A stretch of 64,000 bases of DNA, from NCBI GenBank assembly GCA_964624475.1, contig CAZUYC010000035.1:1-64000 (forward strand), read 5' to 3'. Both the position numbers and the translations under genes were made by a program. Each line of letters opens with the position of its first letter. The stretch's first letter is position 1. This document shows positions 44,955-53,930 of the stretch, piece after piece. The notes beneath the pieces are model-generated. The model did not search any database and had not been told where the DNA came from. It saw only the letters and a program-made list of their open reading frames with translations. The DNA is from CAZUYC01 sp964624475. GTDB taxonomy: Bacteria > Myxococcota_A > UBA9160 > SMWR01.

Positions 44955-45749
44955 GTGCGCGTCGCGCTCACGATCGCCGGCTCGGACCCGACGGGGGGCG
45001 CGGGGCTCCAGGCCGACCTCCAGGTCTTCCGCGCCTTCGGCGTCCACGGCGCCGGGGTCCTGACCGCGCTCACGGTGCAGGACACGGTCAAGGTCCACCG
45101 CGTGCTGCCGGTCTTCCCGAACGTGGTGCTCGAGCAGCTGCGCGTCCTGCTCGCGGACCTGACCCCGGACGCCGTGAAGCTCGGGATGCTCGCGACCGAC
45201 GACGTGGCGCGCAGCGTCGCGCTCGGGCTTCGCGAGCTCGACCGCGCGCCGCGGCCGGTCCCGATCGTGGTGGACCCGGTGCTCGCGGCGAGCGACGGGA
45301 CGAGGCTCCTCGAGCCCCGCGCGCGCGGCGTGCTCGAGGAGCTGATCGGGCGCTGCGCGCTCGTGACGCCGAACCTCCCCGAGGCGCGCGAGCTCACCGG
45401 CTGCGACGTCTCGACCGAGGAGGGCATCCAGGCGGCGGGCTCCGCGCTCGTGACGAACCTCGGCGCCGGCGCCGCCCTCGTGACGGGCGGGCACCGCGAC
45501 GGGCCCCCCGACGACCTCTTCGTGGTGCGCGAGGGCGGATCCGCCTCGCTCAGCTGGCTGCGCGGCGAGCGCATCGAGGCCGGTCGCGTGCACGGAACGG
45601 GCTGCGCGCTCGCCTCGGCCATCACCGCCGGACTCGCGCGCGGCGTGGAGTTGCGCCAGGCGGTCGAGCGCGCGCGGCGCTTCGTCGCGAACGCGCTGCG
45701 CGAGGCCGAGGCCGTCGGCCGGATGGCTCGGCTGCTGGCCTTCCTGTAG
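44955..45749 (+). CDS. thiD: hydroxymethylpyrimidine/phosphomethylpyrimidine kinase
   Basis: This 264-residue ribokinase-fold enzyme makes HMP-PP for thiamine synthesis. Motifs are LTIAGSDPTGGAGLQADLQV, VTALTVQDT-like LTALTVQDTVKVH, AVKLGMLAT, VVDPVLAASDG, LVTPNLPEARELTG and the anion-hole/catalytic HGTGCALASAITAGLARG. GTG 44955 is the start. It complements thiE at 15375. The gap to the next gene (methyltransferase) is 16 bp, so they are likely cotranscribed. Confidence 0.93.
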   Translation: MRVALTIAGSDPTGGAGLQADLQVFRAFGVHGAGVLTALTVQDTVKVHRVLPVFPNVVLEQLRVLLADLTPDAVKLGMLATDDVARSVALGLRELDRAPRPVPIVVDPVLAASDGTRLLEPRARGVLEELIGRCALVTPNLPEARELTGCDVSTEEGIQAAGSALVTNLGAGAALVTGGHRDGPPDDLFVVREGGSASLSWLRGERIEAGRVHGTGCALASAITAGLARGVELRQAVERARRFVANALREAEAVGRMARLLAFL

Positions 45750-45765
45750 CCCGCGAGCCCGCGCG

Positions 45766-46581
45766 GTGCCCCGCGACCCCTACGAGGTCTTCTCCCGCGT
45801 CTACGACCAGGACGTCCACCTCGAGATCCCGCGCGCCTTCTTCCGCACGCTGCGCCCGCTGGTGCGCGACGCGCGCCGGGGCCCGCCGATCCTCGACCTC
45901 GGCTGCGGCTCGGGCCTCGTAACGGAGCGGATCGCGGCCGCCGGCGCGCACGCGATCGGGATCGACGGCTCGCGCCCGATGCTCGCGCTCGCGCGCCGGC
46001 GCTGCGCACGCTTTCCGGGTCGCGTGCGCCTCCTCCAGCGGCGCCTCGACGCGATCCGGCTCGCGCCGCAGGCGCATCTCGCGCTCGCCTGCGGCGACGT
46101 GATCAACCACCTGCCGTCGCTCTCCGCGGTGAAGCGCGTGCTGGGCTCGGTCCGGCGCGCGCTCGCGCCGGGCGGCGTGCTCGTCTTCGACGCCCTCACG
46201 GAGTTCTGCTTCGCGACCTACTGGCCCGAGAACACCCATCTGCTCGAGGGCCCGCACGGCGCTCTCCTCATGGACTGCGACTGGGACCCGGTGCGCCGCC
46301 GCGGCAGCGCGCGCATGATCGCCTTCGCGCGCGAGGCGCGCGGCCGCTTCCGCCGCTACGAGACGATCCTCCACGAGTACGCCTACCGCGACCGCGAGCT
46401 CGAGCAGGCCTTCGCGGCCACCGGCTTCGCCGAGCTGTGGCGGCGCCCCTGGAGCGCCTGGCCCGACCAGGGCGAGGAGCCCGCGATGGACCGCGCGCTC
46501 TGGTGCGGGCGCCGGGGCGGCGGCGACGCGAGCGTGCGCCCCGCGCGCCTGCGCGCGCTCGGCTTCCGCCGCGTCGCCTGA
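45766..46581 (+). CDS. class I SAM-dependent methyltransferase
   Basis: This 271-residue Rossmann methyltransferase starts at GTG 45766. The SAM loop is ILDLGCGSGLVTERIAAAG, motif II IGIDGSRPMLALA, then LACGDVINHL and LAPGGVLVFDALTEF. The N-terminal YEVFSRVYDQDVH is typical of small-molecule methyltransferases of the YxxF(A/S)xxYD group. The Arg-rich C-terminal tail is variable. The target is unknown. It follows thiD by 16 bp and is convergent with the CHRD gene. Confidence 0.85.
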   Translation: MPRDPYEVFSRVYDQDVHLEIPRAFFRTLRPLVRDARRGPPILDLGCGSGLVTERIAAAGAHAIGIDGSRPMLALARRRCARFPGRVRLLQRRLDAIRLAPQAHLALACGDVINHLPSLSAVKRVLGSVRRALAPGGVLVFDALTEFCFATYWPENTHLLEGPHGALLMDCDWDPVRRRGSARMIAFAREARGRFRRYETILHEYAYRDRELEQAFAATGFAELWRRPWSAWPDQGEEPAMDRALWCGRRGGGDASVRPARLRALGFRRVA

Positions 46582-46660
46582 TCCGTCCCGTCTCGGGCAG
46601 GATCGTGGTCGCGGTTGCCGACGAGCTCGAGCCAGAGGTAGGCGCGCCTCCGAAGCCTCC

Positions 46661-47197
46661 TTAGTACTTGCTGAAGATCTGGGCTCGGATCTCGCCGTTC
46701 GGGTTCGCGGTCGTGTGCACGTTGAGGTAGATGAACCCCGTGCGGATCGCGTGGAGGAGCGACGCGATGTTGTTGATCACCACCGGGCACTGGGCGGTCG
46801 GCGTCGCGACGGGCGCGAGGTTCGACCCCGTATAGGTGCCGTCGAGCCTGAGGACGCCGGGGAGGTCCTGGAAGGCGACGGGAGGAGACCCGCCCGCCGG
46901 AGTCAGCAGGTTCAGGACGATCACCCCGTTCACCCCGGCCGCCGCGCAGTGGAGGTGCGCTTGCGTGACCGCCGTGACCGGCTTGGGCATGATCACGATC
47001 TCGACCTCGACCTGAGTGAGGGCCTTGGTGAAGTCGAGCTCGGTCTTCCCGGCGGCGGAGGTCGTCACGGCGGGAACCTCCTGGGCGCCGCTCAGCCTCG
47101 CCTTGAACTCCCGCGCGGGGCTCTCGCCCGCCCCGGCCGATCCCGCGTACATCCCGAAGCCCACAACCATTGCAACGACTAGCCAATGACGCCTCAT
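46661..47197 (-). CDS. exported CHRD domain protein
   Basis: This 178-residue protein starts at ATG 47197 after GAGAGGAAG. The signal peptide ends near YAGSAGAG. The rest is one CHRD domain (chordin-like fold): FKARLSGAQEVPAVTTSAAG, AHLHCAAAGVNGVIVLNL, then LLHAIRTGFIYLNVHTTANP and NGEIRAQI. Bacterial CHRD proteins are secreted or periplasmic and of unknown function. G+C is somewhat below that of the neighbours. Complete. Confidence 0.88.
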   Translation of the reverse strand: MRRHWLVVAMVVGFGMYAGSAGAGESPAREFKARLSGAQEVPAVTTSAAGKTELDFTKALTQVEVEIVIMPKPVTAVTQAHLHCAAAGVNGVIVLNLLTPAGGSPPVAFQDLPGVLRLDGTYTGSNLAPVATPTAQCPVVINNIASLLHAIRTGFIYLNVHTTANPNGEIRAQIFSKY

Positions 47198-47437
47198 CTT
47201 CCTCTCCTTGGTGAAGCTGGGTCCATTCCCTCACCACCCCGCGCAACAGCAGCGCACCGACGGCATTCTACCGAGATCGCGAGCGGGTACGGAGAGAAAA
47301 GAAAGGCGCGCACATCGAAAGAGCATCGGCGAGGGGAGAACGACACGACCGTCGGCAGCGCCCCCGGCTCCCGCGGGGTGCCCCCGGGGTGCTTGCCCGC
47401 GCTGCTCGCGGTCGAACCCGACGGTGTACGATGCGTA

Positions 47438-48385
47438 GTGTGTCTGCTCGGTTCCCCTCGACGGAGCCCCCTCTTCCACTCCCTGCGCTCGTCCCTCCTC
47501 TTGACGCTCGCGTATGTGTCGTTGCGCTTCGGTCTCGTCGGCTGCGGAGCCGAGGAGCACGCACCGGCGCCGCTCCCGGCGCCGACGCGCGGGGCATCGA
47601 GCCGGGCGGCCGGCAGCGCGGAGCTCCCGCTGCCCGCACCCGGCGTGTGGAGCGTGGAGCTCTCGGACGGCGCCGTACGCGTCCTCGCGAACCGGGCGCC
47701 ACGAGGGGAGGTCCTGCGCGAGCTCGCCGAACGGGCGGGCTTCCAGCTCGAGGTGGCGGAGGGAGCCTCCCTACCGCCGCTCAGCTCGAGGATCGACGGG
47801 CTTTCGCTCGACGAGGCCCTGCCGATCCTCGTCGGAGCCCTCGACTACCGCGTGGAGCGGGTCTTCGATCCGGCGCGCGCCGCTCACGTGGTGCGCCGCG
47901 TCGCGGTGGGATCCGAGCCGCCGGCCCGAGCCGAAGCCGCCGTCACGCCGCCCGAGAGCGTTTCCCCCGGGTGGCAGCGCATCGAGGAGCTGCGGGACCG
48001 GCTCGAGCCGGGCCCGAGGCTCGCGGAGGTCTTCGAGAAGCTCGAGAGCCCCGACCCCGATGCGCGCGCGGACGCGGTGGCCGAGCTCGAGCCCAGCGAG
48101 GAGGAGCTCGAGCTCCTCCTCGTTCTCCTCGAGGACGACCCCGATCCCGCGGTGCGCATCGCCGCCGCCGAGCAGCTCGCCGGCGCGGAGTCGTATGGCG
48201 CCACCCAGGCCCTGCTCGGCGCGCTCGCAGACCGCGATCCGGAGGTCGTGGTGGCGGCCGTCGAGGCTCTCGCGTCGTCCGACGATGCGAGCACGATCCC
48301 GCAGCTCGCGCCGCTGCTCGAGCACCGGGAGTCCGCCGTGCGCGCCGCCGCGGCGCTCGCGATCGAATCGCTGAGCGATTATTGA
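47438..48385 (+). CDS. HEAT-repeat lipoprotein
   Basis: About 315 residues. GTG 47438 is the proposed start; the frame is open further upstream but is non-coding in character. A hydrophobic segment ending in the lipobox GLVGC (tail GAEEHAPAP) suggests lipidation. The middle has a secretin-like/STN-type segment (VRVLANRAPRGEVLRELAER, FQLEVAEGASLPPLSSRIDG). The C-terminal third is HEAT/PBS-type repeats (DPDPAVRIAAAEQLAGAESY, DRDPEVVVAAVEALASSDDA). It is probably a periplasmic scaffold; no known system is apparent. The start is uncertain. Confidence 0.7.
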   Translation: MCLLGSPRRSPLFHSLRSSLLLTLAYVSLRFGLVGCGAEEHAPAPLPAPTRGASSRAAGSAELPLPAPGVWSVELSDGAVRVLANRAPRGEVLRELAERAGFQLEVAEGASLPPLSSRIDGLSLDEALPILVGALDYRVERVFDPARAAHVVRRVAVGSEPPARAEAAVTPPESVSPGWQRIEELRDRLEPGPRLAEVFEKLESPDPDARADAVAELEPSEEELELLLVLLEDDPDPAVRIAAAEQLAGAESYGATQALLGALADRDPEVVVAAVEALASSDDASTIPQLAPLLEHRESAVRAAAALAIESLSDY

Positions 48386-48434
48386 TGGCGACGCGCGCCG
48401 TTTGGGTGCCGACGCTCCTGTTTCCCGCGCCAGC

Positions 48435-49691
48435 CTAGCCATGCCCAGACGGCGCGGCCGCAAGCGTTCCCGTTCCCGGAGCGGGCTCGCGCCCGGTGAA
48501 GGCGTCGCGGTTGGCGACCAGGAACGCGATCGGGACGAGCGCGGCGAGCGCGACGCCGAGGGGCGAGCCGAGCATCGGGAGCAGCGTGGCGCCGCCGTAG
48601 CAGGCGACCGCGGAATGCAGGAGCGTGCGCGAGCGCTCGGGACGGTGCGCCAGCAGCAGGAAGGCGGGGAAGAGGATCAGGAGGTCGTGGAGCAGCGCGT
48701 ACGGACTCGCGAGGAGCGGGAAGAGGAGCGCAAGCGCCACCGACTCGCGCCGCGACGCGACCGGAAGGCTCCGCTGCGCGAACGCGAAGGCGGCCAGCGC
48801 GGCGGCCAGCGCGGCGAAGAGCAGGTGCACGAGCGGCGTGAGGACCGGGAGCGCCGTCTCGGGGAGCAGCGTGGCCAGGAGCCCGAAGGGCGTCACCAGC
48901 AGGAAGGCCGGAAAGCCCTCGACGTAGGGCAGTCGCAGCAGGTGCCGGCCCAGGTCCGCGTAGGCGAGGAAGGGGCCGGGGCCCTTCGCCAGGAGCGCGC
49001 TCCCGCACCAGGCGCCCGCCACCGCGAGGAAGCCCGCGATCGCGGCGGCGCGCCGCCACACGCACCACACGATCAGGAATCCGAGCGCGAAGTGCGGCTT
49101 GTAGATCAGGCCGCCGGCCAGCGCGCCCGCGAGACCGAAGCGCCCCGCGAGCGTGGCCGCGGCCGCTCCCGTCGCGAGCAGCAGCGTGAGCCCGTGGTTC
49201 TGACCGACCTGGAAGCCCTCCACGAAGGGGAGCGAGGAGAGCACGATCACCAGCGCCTGGGAGCGGGTGAGGCCGGCGCGGGCGAGATCCTCGGGAGCGA
49301 GGTGCCGCAGGCCCCATTCGAGGGCGACGCCGACGCAGAGCAGGGTGAACGCCGTCCAGAGCGCGAAGGCGAAGACGAGGGGAAGCGGCGTCAGCGAGGC
49401 GTAGGCCTGCGCCACCCAGGGCGGGCTGATCGTCGGGTTCGTGCCGGCGAGATCGGCCTGGACCAGCGCCGCCTGGAGGGCGCCCTGCGTCTCGAAATCG
49501 TACAGGTGCCCCGGATCGAAGCGGTAGAGCCAGCCCGCCGCATAGAGCGTCACGAAGTCGACGCCGATGAACTGTCCCAGCCCCCCCATCCAGCCGTCGC
49601 CGAGCAGCGCGTTGGCGAGGATCACGAGCGCGAAGCAGCCGAGCAGGAGCCGCGGGTAGCCGACCAGTCGTTCCCGTTCCAGGAGAGGCAC
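48435..49691 (-). CDS. GT87-family polyprenol-linked glycosyltransferase
   Basis: This 418-residue polytopic membrane protein of the DUF2029/GT87 type has about 10 hydrophobic helices. N-terminal IGVDFVTLYAAGWLYRFDPG carries the conserved acidic D. NPTISPPWVAQAYASLTPLP, GQNHGLTLLLATGAAA and GGLIYKPHFALGFLI match the mannosyl/arabinosyltransferase relatives that use lipid-linked sugar donors. GTG 49691 is taken as the start. The acceptor is unknown. The amrS gene lies 32 bp upstream on the same strand. Confidence 0.82.
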   Translation of the reverse strand: MPLLERERLVGYPRLLLGCFALVILANALLGDGWMGGLGQFIGVDFVTLYAAGWLYRFDPGHLYDFETQGALQAALVQADLAGTNPTISPPWVAQAYASLTPLPLVFAFALWTAFTLLCVGVALEWGLRHLAPEDLARAGLTRSQALVIVLSSLPFVEGFQVGQNHGLTLLLATGAAAATLAGRFGLAGALAGGLIYKPHFALGFLIVWCVWRRAAAIAGFLAVAGAWCGSALLAKGPGPFLAYADLGRHLLRLPYVEGFPAFLLVTPFGLLATLLPETALPVLTPLVHLLFAALAAALAAFAFAQRSLPVASRRESVALALLFPLLASPYALLHDLLILFPAFLLLAHRPERSRTLLHSAVACYGGATLLPMLGSPLGVALAALVPIAFLVANRDAFTGREPAPGTGTLAAAPSGHG

Positions 49692-49723
49692 CGCTCCTGG
49701 AGCGGCATCCCGACCGCGCGGTC

Positions 49724-50848
49724 TTAGGCGTTTCTCGGCGCGGCGCTCCCGCCGAGGGGCAGCGAAGCGAGGCGCACCGGCAGGCGCCGCGCTCCCCAGT
49801 CTCCCGGAGGGCCGTCGAAGACCCCCGGCAGGCGCTCGCCGCAGCGCAGGCAACGCCCCTCGGCGTCGAGGTTCCAGGCGTCGAGCTCGTACCCGTCGCG
49901 GCCGATCACGAGCTCGCCGCAGCCGGCGCAGTAGCTGCTCTGCCCTTCGCGGTCTTGGATGTTCCCGGTGTAGACGTGGCGCAGGCCATGCTCGCGGGCG
50001 ATCTCGCGCGCGCGGCGCAGCGTCGCGGGGGGAGTCGGAGGCTTGTCGCGCAGGCGGTAGTCCGGGTGGAAGGCGGTGAAGTGCCACGGGACGTCCGGCC
50101 CGAGGTTCTCGAAGGCCCAGCGGCTCATCGCCGCGAGCTCGGTCTCGGAGTCGTTCTCGCCCGGGATGAGCAGCGTCGTGACCTCGAGACAGACGTCCGT
50201 CTCGTGCTTCAGGTACACGAGCGTGTCGAGGACGGGCGCGAGCTGCCCGCTGCACAGGCGGTGGTAGAAGGACTCAGTGAAGCCCTTGAGATCCACGTTG
50301 GCGGCGTCCATCGCGGCGAAGAGCTCCCGCCGCGGCTCGGGGCAGACGTAGCCCGCCGTGACCGCGACGGAGCGGATGCCGCGCTCGCGGCAGGCGCGCG
50401 CCGTGTCGACCGCGTACTCGAGGAAGATCACCGGGTCGTTGTAGGTGAAGGCGACGCTGCGGCAGCCGAGGGCGACCGCCGCCTCGGCGATCCGCTCCGG
50501 CGGCGCCGCGTCGGCGAGCGTATCGATCTCGCGGGACTTGCTGATGTCCCAGTTCTGGCAGAAGCGGCAGGCGAGGTTGCAGCCGGCCGTCCCGAAGGAG
50601 AGCACGGGCGTGCCCGGCAGGAAGTGGTTCAGGGGCTTCTTCTCGATGGGATCGACGCAGTAGCCGCTCGAGCGCCCCCAGGTGGTGAGCACGATCCGGG
50701 CGCCCTCGCGGGCGCGCACGAAGCAGAGGCCGCGCTGGCCGTCGGCCAGTCGACAGCGGCGCGGGCACACGTCGCACTGGATCCGCCCGTCCTCCTGGAC
50801 GCTCCAGTAGCGGCCCGCGACGATCCCTTCGCCGAGTGCGTCTTGCAT
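49724..50848 (-). CDS. amrS: AmmeMemoRadiSam system radical SAM enzyme
   Basis: This 374-residue radical SAM protein has the 4Fe-4S motif CNLACRFCQNWD (about residue 90). An N-terminal CDVCPRRCRLADGQRGLC cysteine module precedes it, with the family block KKPLNHFLPGTPVLSFGTAG; VTAGYVCPEPR, KGFTESFYHRLCSGQL and YTGNIQD follow. A C-terminal zinc-like pair of cysteine motifs is YCAGCGELV and CLRCGERLPG. It belongs to the three-gene AmmeMemoRadiSam set whose chemistry is not settled. The partners amrB and amrA are divergent, 52 bp away, so a shared promoter region is likely. Confidence 0.92.
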   Translation of the reverse strand: MQDALGEGIVAGRYWSVQEDGRIQCDVCPRRCRLADGQRGLCFVRAREGARIVLTTWGRSSGYCVDPIEKKPLNHFLPGTPVLSFGTAGCNLACRFCQNWDISKSREIDTLADAAPPERIAEAAVALGCRSVAFTYNDPVIFLEYAVDTARACRERGIRSVAVTAGYVCPEPRRELFAAMDAANVDLKGFTESFYHRLCSGQLAPVLDTLVYLKHETDVCLEVTTLLIPGENDSETELAAMSRWAFENLGPDVPWHFTAFHPDYRLRDKPPTPPATLRRAREIAREHGLRHVYTGNIQDREGQSSYCAGCGELVIGRDGYELDAWNLDAEGRCLRCGERLPGVFDGPPGDWGARRLPVRLASLPLGGSAAPRNA

Positions 50849-50900
50849 CCGGTTCCAGGGTGGCGAAAATGGGGGGCGTCGCCCAGCTCGTCACGGCGAG

Positions 50901-51710
50901 GTGCGTCGCATGTCGAGGATCCGTCCGCCGGCGGTGGCCGGCCGCTATCCCGGGGCCGCCTTCTATCCCGCCGATCCGGTGGAGCTGCGCGACCTCGTCG
51001 ACTCCCTGCTCTCGCGGGCCCACGCGTCGGCGGGCTCCGGGAGCCCGAAGGCCCTGATCGCTCCCCACGCCGGCTACCAGTACTCCGGTCCGGTGGCCGC
51101 CTCCGCCTACGCGCGCGTCGATCCCGTGGGGATCGCGCGGGTGGTGCTGCTCGGGCCGGCGCACCGCGTCGCGGTGCGAGGGCTCGCGGCGCCCTGCGTC
51201 GATGCCTTCGCGACCCCGCTCGGACCCGTCCCGCTCGACCTCACCGCTCTCGCCGCCGCGCTGCGCCTCCCGCAAGTGGGGCGTTCCGACCCCGCGCATG
51301 CGGACGAGCACAGCCTCGAGGTGCAGCTCCCCTTCCTCCAGCGCCGGCTCGGGAGCTTCGAGCTGGTGCCGCTCGTCGTCGGCGACGCCGAGCCGGAGGA
51401 GGTGGACGAGGTGATCGAGGCCTTGTGGGGCGGGCCCGAGACCCTGGTCGTGGTGAGCTCGGACCTCTCCCACTATCTCGACTACGAGGCGGCTCGCCGC
51501 GTCGACGCGCGGACGACGCGCGCGATCGAGTCGCTCGCGCCCCAGGCGATCGCGCAGGACCAGGCCTGCGGATGCGTCCCGGTGCAGGGCCTGCTCCTCG
51601 CCGCGCGGCGTCACGGACTCCGGGCGCGCGCGCTCGACGTGCGCAGCTCGGGAGACACCGCGGGGCCGCGGGACCGCGTCGTCGGCTACGGGGCCTATGC
51701 CCTCGCCTGA
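50901..51710 (+). CDS. amrB: AmmeMemoRadiSam system protein B (Memo family)
   Basis: This 269-residue protein of the Memo family has an extradiol-dioxygenase-like fold. Visible blocks are RPPAVAGRYPGAAFYPADP, IAPHAGYQYSGPVAASAYA, VVLLGPAHRV, DEHSLEVQLPFLQ, VVVSSDLSHYLDYEAAR and SSGDTAGPRDRVVGYGAYA. The His/Asp/Cys positions typical of Memo metal sites (PHAGY, GPAHR, EHSLE, SDLSHY) are present. The start may be GTG 50901 or ATG 50910. It overlaps amrA by 14 bp. Confidence 0.92.
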   Translation: MRRMSRIRPPAVAGRYPGAAFYPADPVELRDLVDSLLSRAHASAGSGSPKALIAPHAGYQYSGPVAASAYARVDPVGIARVVLLGPAHRVAVRGLAAPCVDAFATPLGPVPLDLTALAAALRLPQVGRSDPAHADEHSLEVQLPFLQRRLGSFELVPLVVGDAEPEEVDEVIEALWGGPETLVVVSSDLSHYLDYEAARRVDARTTRAIESLAPQAIAQDQACGCVPVQGLLLAARRHGLRARALDVRSSGDTAGPRDRVVGYGAYALA

Positions 51711-52263
51711 GCTCCACACGCTGCCTCGCACGTCGCTTCGGGCCGTCGCGCGCGAGGCGATCGCGCACGGTCTGCGCGAGGGTCGCCCACCGGACCTCGA
51801 CCTCGCGCATTACCCCGCCGGGCTGGCGGAGCCGCGCGCGAGCTTCGTGACGCTCCATCGCGCGGGCGAGCTGCGCGGCTGCACGGGGAGCCTCGAGGCC
51901 GAGGAGCCGCTCGTGGTCGACGTCGCGCGCAACGCTTTCCGCGCGGCCTTCTCGGACCCGCGCTTCCCGGCGCTCGCGGGCTGGGAGATCGACGGCCTCG
52001 AGATCTCGGTCGCGCTGCTCTCGCCGCTCGAGCCGCTTGGCGCCGCGTCCGAGGCGGAGCTTCTCGCGAAGCTCCGGCCCGGCAGCGACGGGCTCATTCT
52101 CCGCGAGGGCACGCTCTGCGCCACCTTCCTGCCCGTCGTCTGGGAGAACCTGCCCGAGCCGCGCGACTTCCTCCACGCGCTCGAGCGCAAGGCCGGGCTC
52201 GAGGCGGGCCACTGGTCGGCGACGGTGCGCTTCGAGCGCTACAGCACGGAGCCGGCCGACTGA
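51697..52263 (+). CDS. amrA: AmmeMemoRadiSam system protein A (AMMECR1 domain)
   Basis: This 188-residue protein has one AMMECR1 domain: ASFVTLHRAGELRGCTGSLE (the family hallmark LRGCxG), VDVARNAFRAAFSDPRFPAL, LEISVALLSPLEP, LRPGSDGLILREGTLCATFL and VWENLPEPRDFL. It completes the amrS/amrB/amrA trio. The ATG at 51697 lies inside the end of amrB. Function of the domain is not established. Confidence 0.92.
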   Translation: MPSPELHTLPRTSLRAVAREAIAHGLREGRPPDLDLAHYPAGLAEPRASFVTLHRAGELRGCTGSLEAEEPLVVDVARNAFRAAFSDPRFPALAGWEIDGLEISVALLSPLEPLGAASEAELLAKLRPGSDGLILREGTLCATFLPVVWENLPEPRDFLHALERKAGLEAGHWSATVRFERYSTEPAD

Positions 52264-52334
52264 GACCCGCCTCCGCTGCGAGACCGCGCGGCGACTCGCC
52301 CGATTACGGGACCCCGGATCGCGGGGACGGCCTC

Positions 52335-52433
52335 GCGGGGACGGTGTTTAGATCTTTCGAATTCTCAGGATTCCGAAAACGCTGCCCCGCGGGGTGAATC
52401 TGAATATCCAGAACATCTGAACACCGTCCCCGC
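52335..52433. mobile_element. 99-bp MITE-like palindromic element
   Basis: The left end GCGGGGACGGTGTTTAGAT (52335-52353) and the right end ATCTGAACACCGTCCCCGC (52415-52433) are inverted repeats matching at 18 of 19 positions. The interior is AT-richer than the genome and contains further short inverted pieces. Flanking DNA repeats the GGGGACGG / CCGTCCCC theme (52321-52330; tandem GGTCCCCGCTCGGAGC after 52425). It lies between the convergent amrA and mpl genes. No coding capacity. Confidence 0.7.
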
Positions 52434-52492
52434 TCGGAGCGGTCCCCGCTCGGAGCGAGCCCGCAGGCGAGCGAAGTCCATCGAGTGGAAGG

Positions 52493-53926
52493 CTACGCGG
52501 AGGCCGCGAGCGCCTCGAGCAGGCGCCCCCACACGTTGTCGAAGTCGCCGTTGCTCATCACGAGCACGACGTCGCCCGGGCGGCTCTGCCGGGCCAGGTG
52601 GTCGACGATCGCGTCGACCCCATCGATCGCCACGGCCGGGATCCCGCGGGCGCGGACGTCCTCCGCGAGGCGCGACGAGGAGAAGCGCTCCGCGACCTCG
52701 CCGGTCGCGCTGTAGATCGGCGCATCGGGCACCACGGCCACGACCACGCCGTCCGCACCACCGAAGGCCTCCGCGTAGTCCCGCTGGAAGACCGCGCGCC
52801 GGCTCGTGTTGGTGCGCGGCTCGAAGACCGCCACCAGGCGGCGGCCCGGGAAGCGCGCGCGCAGAGACGCGATCGAGCCCGCGACGGCGGTCGGATGGTG
52901 GGCGAAGTCGTCGACCACGACGACCCCGCGCGCCTCGCCGCGCACCTCCTGCCGGCGCTTCACGCCGCGGAAGCCGGCGAGCGCCGCCACCGCCTGCTCC
53001 ACCGGGACGCCGAGCGCCGCCGTGGCCGTCACCGCCCCGAGCGCGTTCTCGACGTTGAAGCGGCCGAAGAGCGGGAGCAGGGCCTGCGCCACGGGCTCCC
53101 CAGCGCGCAAGATCTCGAAGCGCGTGCCGCCCGCCTCGGCGCGCAGGCCCTCGGCGCGCCACTCCGGATCGCCCTGGCGGCCGACGCCGTAGCCGACGAC
53201 ACGGCAGCGGGCTCCTCCGACGACGTCGCGCACGCCGGGGTGGTTCGTCGCCGCGACGAGCAGCCCCTCGGGGGGGAGCCGGAGCACGAGCGTGCGGAAG
53301 GCCTGCTTCACGTGGTCGAGGTCGCGGTAGATGTCGGCATGATCGAACTCGACCGAGGTGAGCACGCAGGTGCGCGCCCCGTAGTGGAGGAACTTCGGCG
53401 TCTTGTCGAAGAAGGCGGTGTCGTACTCGTCGCCCTCCACGACGAAGTGAGACCCTCGCCCGTCGCGGAAGCTCCCGTCGAAGTCGAGCGAGAAGCCGCC
53501 GACGAGGAGCGAGGGGTCGCGGCCGGCCACCTCGAGCAGCTTCGCCGTGAGCGCCGTGGTCGTGGTCTTGCCGTGGGTGCCGGCGACGACCACCGAGTGC
53601 TTGCCTTCGATCGCGAGCCGGAAGAGCGCATCGGGGAAGGAGAGGTGCGGGATCCCCTCCTCGATCGCGGCGAGCGCCTCCGGGTTCTCGGGGCGCACGG
53701 CGTTCCCGATCACGACGAGGTCCGGGCGGGCCGCGATCACCTGCTCGGCCCGGAAGCCCACGTGCACCGGGATCCCCCACTGCTCGAGGGCGGTGCTCAT
53801 CGGCGGATAGAGGCGGGAATCGGAGCCCGAGACCTCGAGGCCGCGCGCCTTGAGCAGCCCCGCGAGCGAGCCCATTCCGCTGCCGGCGATCGCGACGAAA
53901 TACACCCGCCGCGGCGACTCGCTCAC
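52493..53926 (-). CDS. mpl: UDP-MurNAc:L-Ala-gamma-D-Glu-mDAP ligase
   Basis: This 477-residue Mur-ligase-family enzyme reuses recovered tripeptide from murein turnover. N-terminal FVAIAGSGMGSLAGLLKARG, ATP loop VVAGTHGKTTTTALTAKLLE, FVVEGDEYDTAFFDKTPKFL (Mpl-type), TSVEFDHADIYRDLDHVKQA, and VVVDDFAHHPTAVAGSI with FEPRTNTSRR in the C-terminal domain distinguish it from MurC. It is last in the run dnaB-ldcA-bla-mpl, with ldcA two genes upstream, forming a peptidoglycan-recycling set. Confidence 0.92.
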   Translation of the reverse strand: MSESPRRVYFVAIAGSGMGSLAGLLKARGLEVSGSDSRLYPPMSTALEQWGIPVHVGFRAEQVIAARPDLVVIGNAVRPENPEALAAIEEGIPHLSFPDALFRLAIEGKHSVVVAGTHGKTTTTALTAKLLEVAGRDPSLLVGGFSLDFDGSFRDGRGSHFVVEGDEYDTAFFDKTPKFLHYGARTCVLTSVEFDHADIYRDLDHVKQAFRTLVLRLPPEGLLVAATNHPGVRDVVGGARCRVVGYGVGRQGDPEWRAEGLRAEAGGTRFEILRAGEPVAQALLPLFGRFNVENALGAVTATAALGVPVEQAVAALAGFRGVKRRQEVRGEARGVVVVDDFAHHPTAVAGSIASLRARFPGRRLVAVFEPRTNTSRRAVFQRDYAEAFGGADGVVVAVVPDAPIYSATGEVAERFSSSRLAEDVRARGIPAVAIDGVDAIVDHLARQSRPGDVVLVMSNGDFDNVWGRLLEALAASA

Positions 53927-53930
53927 CCGC

